Shown here in pieces: positions 7,321 through 12,254 of a stretch of DNA of 12,254 bases. This DNA comes from DATFYI01 sp035315125 (GTDB taxonomy: Bacteria > Chloroflexota > Anaerolineae > Anaerolineales > Anaerolineaceae): positions 1 to 12,254 of the forward strand of contig DATFYI010000213.1 of the NCBI GenBank assembly GCA_035315125.1, written 5' to 3'. Numbering within the stretch: the first letter of the stretch is position 1; each line of letters starts with the position of its first letter. The notes under the pieces were generated by a model, which was not told the DNA's origin, did no database searches, and saw nothing but the letters and a program-made list of their open reading frames with translations. The position numbers and the translations under genes are program-made.

Positions 7321-8316
7321 TTAATCAATATCCTTTTTTCGTTTCTCACTCCACCAAAGATAGAACTTGTAAAGAACAGGAGAATATACCCGGTCATAAG
7401 CGGCAGCCGATCGCATGATATTTCCACCAAAACCCCGTTTAAAACGATAAACTCCCCATAAACCATCCGAACGATTATTAAAGTTAGCCTCTAATTGTTC
7501 TTCATCTAAGTCCGGTACACCCCATAGGTCATATTCTTTACAGCCTTTTTTAGCGGCCCACCTCATTGCCTCAAATTGGAGCAAATAGGCTGGCATGCGG
7601 TTGCGTTCTTCATCATTTGACGCCCCATAAAAATACCAGGCTCTCTTTCCTTGTGCAAACACCATCAATGCTGCCAGCGGTTTACCATCATAATCCGCCT
7701 GTAATAATTCGCAATGACCGCCTGGAGCAAAATGATCGTAGGCACACTGGTAATATTCAAGTGTGTGAACACCAAATCCGTCCCGAATACCGGTTATCTG
7801 CATCATCTGGCTGAAGGCTTTCAAATCCTTTGCTGGATGAACTACAATGCCTTTACGTTCTGCCAGGCGTATATTGTAACGAGTCTTTTGCTTCATCCGC
7901 TCAAGCCAGACTTCTTCCGGCCCGTTCAGATCAACAACAATTGTACGGCGAGGCTGGATGGTTCTGGCTTGTGTAAGAAATCCGCTCATTTGGGAATCTA
8001 ATTCAAGCTCAAATTGATCCCAGCTATCTGGTTCCAATTTTAAAAAGATAGCCCGCTTGGCTCGACAAACGCGGTCAACATCGGGCCATAAACTCTGCCA
8101 ATTTTTGCCAACCGGACCCTTGGGTATATACGCCAGGCTGAAACCACCCGGGAGCCTGCGGAATAATATTTGCGCACCGCTTTGTTCAACCACCACTCTG
8201 ACCGGCAGCCAGCCAAAGTTAGATTTAAGTTGACCCCATCCTGAAGATTGTAGGATGTGAGACTGCGGGTAATGGCTTAGAAATTCATCCCACTGTGTTT
8301 CGTTTTGAATCGGCAT
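7321..8316 (-). CDS. FemAB-type aminoacyltransferase (first of pair in transcription order)
   Basis: A 331-aa paralogue of the adjacent gene, near the length of the FemX class and lacking the coiled-coil arm of staphylococcal FemA. Matching signatures are HILQSSGWGQLKSNFGW (20-36), YIPKGPV (63-69), MKQKTRYNIRLAERKGI (141-157), IRDGFGVHT (177-185), MPAYLLQFEAM (241-251), DLWGVPD (263-269) and LWGVYRFKRGFGG (286-298). An acidic/Asn-rich insert (about 270-284) separates the last two motifs and is absent from the neighbour. Its ATG shares one base with the TGA of the dehydratase gene (TGATG), and no Shine-Dalgarno is visible, so it probably depends on ribosomes finishing the upstream gene. The presence of two diverged copies suggests that two residues are added one after the other, as FemX/FemA/FemB do, or that the two act on different acceptors. 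Confidence 0.9.
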   Translation of the reverse strand: MPIQNETQWDEFLSHYPQSHILQSSGWGQLKSNFGWLPVRVVVEQSGAQILFRRLPGGFSLAYIPKGPVGKNWQSLWPDVDRVCRAKRAIFLKLEPDSWDQFELELDSQMSGFLTQARTIQPRRTIVVDLNGPEEVWLERMKQKTRYNIRLAERKGIVVHPAKDLKAFSQMMQITGIRDGFGVHTLEYYQCAYDHFAPGGHCELLQADYDGKPLAALMVFAQGKRAWYFYGASNDEERNRMPAYLLQFEAMRWAAKKGCKEYDLWGVPDLDEEQLEANFNNRSDGLWGVYRFKRGFGGNIMRSAAAYDRVYSPVLYKFYLWWSEKRKKDID

Positions 8317-10208
8317 CAGTCAATCGAAGTCATTTCTATTGGTGGGCTGGCAGATACTGCCGAGCCAGGTACTAGCTCATCCAGCAAATTCATAATTGCC
8401 TTGGCATCGCATTCTTTGGAGAGTTGCACAAGCTCGTGGATAGCATGCTGTAAATCCTCACCCCGCAGCTCTTCCTTTCGGTCCAAACGGAAAATATCCG
8501 GGTGAGCAGTAGGTTGAAAATCGTGACCCTCCTCCCACAAATCCTCGCTCAACTTTTCACCCGGACGAACACCTGAAAATACAATTTCAATATCTTTACC
8601 AGGCTCCAATCCTGACAGCCTGATCAGGTCTTCTGCCAAATCGAGGATTCTAACTTGCTGTCCCATATTCAGTATAAATAACTCTCCGCCCTCACCCATA
8701 CTGGCCGACTGAAGCACCAGGTTAACTGCCTCAGGAATGGTCATGAAATAACGTTGCATATCGGGGTGTGTAACAGTCACCGGACCACCAAGGCTGATCT
8801 GGCGTTTGAAAAGAGGTACAACACTACCACGACTTCCCAGGACATTCCCAAATCGAACCACAGAATATGATTTACCCGAGCGTCCAGCCGCGTCCAATAC
8901 AATCATTTCTGCGATCCGCTTGGTAGCCCCCATTACATTGATTGGGCGAATGGCCTTATCCGTCGAGATCATTACCAGGCGTTCAACGTTTTGAGCCAGG
9001 CTGGCCTCAACAATATTCGATGTACCCAGGATATTATTGGTAACGGCGTCTTCAACATTCACTTCCATGAGAGGCACATGCTTATGTGCTGCAGCGTGGA
9101 AGACCACTTGTGGCTGGTAATGAGAAAATATCGCCTGGATACGCGGCCTATCTCTAATATCAGCAATGACAGGATGGATAATAACTGATGGAAAGTTTTC
9201 TTTAAGTTCAAGCAATGATTCGAATATACTATTTTCCCCATGACCCAACAAGATGAGCTCTGATGGCCCCCAACGCAAGGTCTGGCGGCAAAGCTCACGC
9301 CCAATTGAGCCGCCTGCCCCCGTGACTAAAACAACTTTACCGGAAAGGATTGATCCAACTCGCTCGTCTTGGATGCGAGCCGGTTCCCGACGCAACAAAT
9401 CTGTAATATCCACTTCACGCAAACGGCTGACACTTACTTTACCACCCAGCAACTCATAAATACCTGGCATTGTCCGGAATGGTACCCCTTTTAAACGACA
9501 TACATCGGCAACCAAACGTACCACCCGCCCAGGCGCGCTTGGGATGGCAATAATGACTTCGTCAACATGTTTGGATGCTAACACATGCGCCATATCGGTA
9601 ATCGTACCAACTACTGGGATACCATAAATTTGTTGTTTTTGTTTGGACGGGTTATCATCCAGGAAACCAACCGGTACCATGTTAATCTGCGGGTTCTTTT
9701 GAAGTTCTCGCACTACTAATGCGCCGGCATCTCCAGCTCCAACAATCAAAGCGTGACGGGGATGCCCATTGGAACCGGGAGTTGACGCCAATACCTTGTT
9801 TTCTGCTAACAGCCTGGCAGTAAACCGCAAACCTCCGACCATTAATAAAGAAAGCGTCCAATCAATAATCAGAACGGAGCGTGGAAAACCGGTAAATGCC
9901 CCTAACGTAAAGATGGTTACAATGACCACAGATACAATCAAAGAGGCAGTCGTCACTGCCGCAACAATCATCTTTAATTCCTGAACGCTGGCATACAACC
10001 AAATTCTACGGTAAAGCCCAAAAAAATAATAAACGGTTGGCTTAATAATCAGGGATATACCAATCATCCAATAAGCCGAGGGTAAATAAAACAAAAAGGC
10101 AGGACCCCATTCCAGTCTTAAAGCATAACTACCTAACACTGACACAACAATTAGTAACATATCTAAAAATAAAAAGTTGCGATTACGGAGAGTCGGCTTT
10201 GCCTTCAT
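8316..10208 (-). CDS. Membrane-anchored UDP-sugar 4,6-dehydratase/epimerase (CapD/FlaA1/WbpM type)
   Basis: A 630-aa protein, in the range of the long dehydratases PglF and WbpM. Hydrophobic helices lie at about 12-31, 45-65, 81-103 and 110-128. They are followed by a first nucleotide-binding fold (GAGDAG 157-162, about 150-280) and then the catalytic short-chain dehydrogenase domain (about 289-600) with GAGGSIG (297-303), DIRD (350-353), AAAHKHVPLME (372-382), STDKA (415-419) and VMGATK (425-430). In place of the usual YxxxK the active site has M426 and K430, as in known 4,6-dehydratases of this group. The likely reaction is UDP-GlcNAc to UDP-4-keto-6-deoxy-GlcNAc at the inner membrane face, supplying deoxy-amino sugars for surface glycan. 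The first of the two Rossmann folds resembles that of the adjacent sugar transferase. The start has a good GAGGT site and follows the upstream stop by 3 nt. Confidence 0.93.
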   Translation of the reverse strand: MKAKPTLRNRNFLFLDMLLIVVSVLGSYALRLEWGPAFLFYLPSAYWMIGISLIIKPTVYYFFGLYRRIWLYASVQELKMIVAAVTTASLIVSVVIVTIFTLGAFTGFPRSVLIIDWTLSLLMVGGLRFTARLLAENKVLASTPGSNGHPRHALIVGAGDAGALVVRELQKNPQINMVPVGFLDDNPSKQKQQIYGIPVVGTITDMAHVLASKHVDEVIIAIPSAPGRVVRLVADVCRLKGVPFRTMPGIYELLGGKVSVSRLREVDITDLLRREPARIQDERVGSILSGKVVLVTGAGGSIGRELCRQTLRWGPSELILLGHGENSIFESLLELKENFPSVIIHPVIADIRDRPRIQAIFSHYQPQVVFHAAAHKHVPLMEVNVEDAVTNNILGTSNIVEASLAQNVERLVMISTDKAIRPINVMGATKRIAEMIVLDAAGRSGKSYSVVRFGNVLGSRGSVVPLFKRQISLGGPVTVTHPDMQRYFMTIPEAVNLVLQSASMGEGGELFILNMGQQVRILDLAEDLIRLSGLEPGKDIEIVFSGVRPGEKLSEDLWEEGHDFQPTAHPDIFRLDRKEELRGEDLQHAIHELVQLSKECDAKAIMNLLDELVPGSAVSASPPIEMTSID

Positions 10209-10211
10209 TTT

Positions 10212-11657
10212 TTATTGACCTCGGAATCCGACGACTGTCCCGAGCGTTCGCAGGATGATCGTGAAATCCAATAAGATGTTGCGATGCTTTATATAATACA
10301 AGTCGTATTCCAATTTCACCGCATTTGCTTCTGCACCAGAGGCATAACCATAATTAATTTGGGCCCAACCTGTTAAACCGGGTTTTACCAGCAAGCGAGC
10401 TCTATAAAATGGAACTTTGTTCTGCAACTCTTCAATTATTTCTGGCCGCTCAGCGCGCGGGCCAACCAGGCTCATATCTCCAACCATCACATTAATAAAC
10501 TGGGGCAGCTCGTCCAGATGGCTTTTACGCAAAACTCTTCCAACCCTAGTCACTCGACTATCATTTTCACTGGCTGGGCGTGCCTTGCCATCTTTTTCGG
10601 CATCTTTGCACATTGTCCGAAATTTGATGATTCTATAAATTTTGCCATTCCGGGTTAGCCGATTTTGAAGATAAAAGATAGGTAATCCGGTATCAATCAA
10701 TGTTGCCAGGGCAATGAACGGAAATAAAATGATCGTGCAAATTACTCCAAAAAGCCCACCGGCAATATCCATTAAGCGTTTGGTCATCTCATAAAAACCA
10801 CCGGTATGAGTTTGATCCAAAAAAGATCGCAAGATCCAATCCGATTGTAGTAAAAAGATGGGAACTCGCCTTAATAATTCCTCGTAAATAACCGGCATGG
10901 TAGTTACTTCAATGCCGCGTTCCTCGGCACTTAATAGCATTTGAAACAGTTCTGGACTCATCTCGCCCGAAATAGCACAGATCAAATCAGTGATGTGCTC
11001 TTTTTCAATAATCGATAGCACTTTCTGACTATCACCCAAGACAGTATAGCCATCAATTTGAGCGCCAATTTTATCCTTACAATCATCGATCAATCCAACC
11101 AGGAAGAAAGGCTGAGGCCAGATTTCTTTAACAACATGAACTAAAGTTGTGCCTCCTCTTCCGGCCCCGATAATAAGTACTCTCCGCATAAACATGGGAG
11201 CCGTGAATATTCGGATATAAATCAACCGCCATAAGATGGTCAATAACGATGCGGCAATAATAAAACCAGCCACACCTCTACGGGGTAACGATCGCGGCGA
11301 AGATGAAAAATAAAGCATGAAATAAAGACCGAGACTGATCACGGCTGCGATAGCGACACCCCGGACTATTTCGCTTCGCCGGCTAGCTGCCCGTTCGTCG
11401 TACAACTCGATTATTAGCAGCACCCAGAACAATGGCAATAGATAAAACCAATAATCTGTTCTTTCTTTTACGAATTGAATAGAAAAACTCAACCAGTGGT
11501 CGCTGCTTGCCCAAAAATATAATGCCAGGAATAATGCAAAATAATTAATAACCAGATCCCCAATTAATAAAACAACTCGACGTTCTTCTGGTCGCAAACG
11601 CCATCGGACCGGTCTTTGCATTGCTCGGTAAGTATCAATTTCGTCAGTTTCTACCAT
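10212..11657 (-). CDS. Polyprenyl-phosphate sugar-1-phosphate transferase (WcaJ/WbaP type)
   Basis: A 481-aa protein, close to WcaJ and WbaP in length. It starts surface glycan synthesis by moving a sugar phosphate from a nucleotide sugar to undecaprenyl phosphate. Four hydrophobic helices (about 29-49, 70-85, 100-118, 128-147) precede a Rossmann-like domain (GAGRGG 165-170, about 158-280). A fifth membrane segment (about 299-321) opens the C-terminal bacterial sugar transferase domain. There the signatures are KFRTM (345-349), DELPQF (382-387) with the catalytic Asp-Glu pair D382-E383, GDMSLVGPRAERPE (393-406), KPGLTGWAQINYG (425-437) and a YDLYYI segment (451-456). All family hallmarks are intact. 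The sugar is not predictable, but the neighbouring dehydratase makes a UDP-linked 6-deoxy sugar derivative a reasonable guess. The gene begins 3 nt after the glycosyltransferase stop and has only a weak Shine-Dalgarno. Confidence 0.94.
   Translation of the reverse strand: MVETDEIDTYRAMQRPVRWRLRPEERRVVLLIGDLVINYFALFLALYFWASSDHWLSFSIQFVKERTDYWFYLLPLFWVLLIIELYDERAASRRSEIVRGVAIAAVISLGLYFMLYFSSSPRSLPRRGVAGFIIAASLLTILWRLIYIRIFTAPMFMRRVLIIGAGRGGTTLVHVVKEIWPQPFFLVGLIDDCKDKIGAQIDGYTVLGDSQKVLSIIEKEHITDLICAISGEMSPELFQMLLSAEERGIEVTTMPVIYEELLRRVPIFLLQSDWILRSFLDQTHTGGFYEMTKRLMDIAGGLFGVICTIILFPFIALATLIDTGLPIFYLQNRLTRNGKIYRIIKFRTMCKDAEKDGKARPASENDSRVTRVGRVLRKSHLDELPQFINVMVGDMSLVGPRAERPEIIEELQNKVPFYRARLLVKPGLTGWAQINYGYASGAEANAVKLEYDLYYIKHRNILLDFTIILRTLGTVVGFRGQ
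10218..10222 (-). promoter_or_regulatory. Shine-Dalgarno of the dehydratase gene
   Basis: GAGGT on the minus strand stands 9 nt before the ATG at 10208. It lies within the last codons of the sugar transferase gene, supporting the start and independent ribosome entry within the operon. Confidence 0.6.
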
Positions 11658-11660
11658 TGC

Positions 11661-12254
11661 TCATTTAACTATACTTGTGACCAGGCTCCATAAGAAACCA
11701 GCTCCCCAGAAGATGTGCATGGTTGCTACTGCCAGTGGTATACCAAACCAAAGTCCGATATCCTTCTGTTGTACAGCCACCTGAAAAGAGCTGATTAATA
11801 AAACAAACAAATACAAGCCAATTTCAATTCCTAACCCTATTCTTGCCAACCGAAACCAGGGTGACAATAGCCCTAAAATGATCAAATTGGCGGTAAACAG
11901 AGGCGGCAAGGCTTGACGCCAGCGTAAAGTCGCTGGGTAGCGCCGTAGCATGCGCCATTTCCAATAACCATACCTCCAATATTGGTGAGCCAGAGCTGCC
12001 AGGTTTGGTCGTGAAAAATATACTGAGCGAATTTTTGGATCAAGCCAGATCTTACCGCCTTGAAGACGAAGGCGTGCATTAAATTCATAATCTTCATTCG
12101 TTAATAAACTTTCATCAAAATTGCCCAGACGAAGAAATGTGTCACGACGAAACGCTCCAAAAGGTACTGTTTCTACAATGCTGGGCTGCGTAGTATAACG
12201 ATAAAGGGCATCTCCTACGCCTAATGGATGAGATGCAGCCTTTGCTATTGATCT
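11661..12254 (-). CDS. Family 2 glycosyltransferase, ExoA-like, C-terminal part (5' end beyond window)
   Basis: The minus-strand frame ending at the TGA 11663-11661 is open to the right edge (197 codons), so only the C-terminal part is seen and the start lies outside. The internal ATG at 11951 is not the start, because the upstream codons encode conserved family sequence: SHPLGVGDALYRY (8-20 of the visible part), VETVPFGAFRRDTF (27-40), LGNFDESLLTNEDYEFNARL (43-62) with the acidic ED pair typical of the catalytic base region, and QYWRYGYWKWRM (91-102). Three hydrophobic segments close the protein (about 117-134, 139-157, 167-192), as in membrane-bound ExoA-type enzymes that extend lipid-linked sugars. 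Missing here are the nucleotide-binding N-terminus and the DxD motif. It is the first visible gene of the operon, 3 nt before the sugar transferase. Confidence 0.9.
   Translation of the reverse strand, partial: RSIAKAASHPLGVGDALYRYTTQPSIVETVPFGAFRRDTFLRLGNFDESLLTNEDYEFNARLRLQGGKIWLDPKIRSVYFSRPNLAALAHQYWRYGYWKWRMLRRYPATLRWRQALPPLFTANLIILGLLSPWFRLARIGLGIEIGLYLFVLLISSFQVAVQQKDIGLWFGIPLAVATMHIFWGAGFLWSLVTSIVK

Noticed and set aside
6232..8316. One FemAB gene split by a frameshift
   Set aside because: Each frame holds the complete set of family motifs from N- to C-terminus, with its own start and stop, so these are two paralogues.
11661..11951. Separate 96-aa membrane protein starting at ATG 11951
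   Set aside because: The same frame is open to the window edge and the upstream codons encode glycosyltransferase family 2 motifs, so this is only its C-terminal tail.
11882..12097. 71-codon minus-strand open frame near the right edge
   Set aside because: It overlaps the conserved glycosyltransferase frame in another phase and has no recognisable motif.

Overview
The window looks like a piece of a Chloroflexota chromosome, probably class Anaerolineae. This is inferred from style, not from a marker gene. It has paired receptor-type Ser/Thr kinases with HRDIKPGN and GYSPPEQY motifs and WSPDG propellers, Thr/Pro-rich linkers behind transmembrane helices, FemAB-like transferases beside surface polysaccharide genes, and moderate GC content. 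No RNA gene, insertion sequence, CRISPR array or phage gene was seen.

Left part (1-5265): a divergent promoter region (about 833-980) separates a leftward membrane protein, cut by the window edge, from two rightward tandem receptor kinases. The membrane protein has two N-terminal helices, a Thr/Pro-rich stalk built on an 18-bp repeat, and an outer domain with two cysteines. Each kinase has a cytoplasmic catalytic domain, one transmembrane helix, a Ser/Thr/Pro stalk and an extracytoplasmic TolB/PD40-type propeller. They are clearly a tandem duplication, about 62 % identical over 90 aligned residues of the N-lobe.

Right part (5270-12254): six genes run leftward as one tight operon whose start lies beyond the right edge. 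In order of transcription they are a family 2 glycosyltransferase (C-terminal part only), a polyprenyl-phosphate sugar-1-phosphate transferase, a membrane-anchored UDP-sugar 4,6-dehydratase of the CapD/FlaA1/WbpM type, two paralogous FemAB-type aminoacyltransferases, and a D-cysteine desulfhydrase-like PLP enzyme. Junctions are 3-nt gaps or 1- to 4-nt overlaps throughout, so the genes are very probably co-transcribed and several are translationally coupled.

How they may work together: the dehydratase makes a 4-keto-6-deoxy UDP-sugar, the sugar transferase loads the first sugar phosphate on undecaprenyl phosphate at the membrane, and the glycosyltransferase extends the chain. The two FemAB proteins would add amino acids to peptidoglycan precursor or to the glycan itself. 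The PLP enzyme could handle a D-amino acid or sulfur compound. This last link is the least explained and most interesting part of the window. The operon converges on the kinase pair with only 4 nt between stop codons and no visible terminator.
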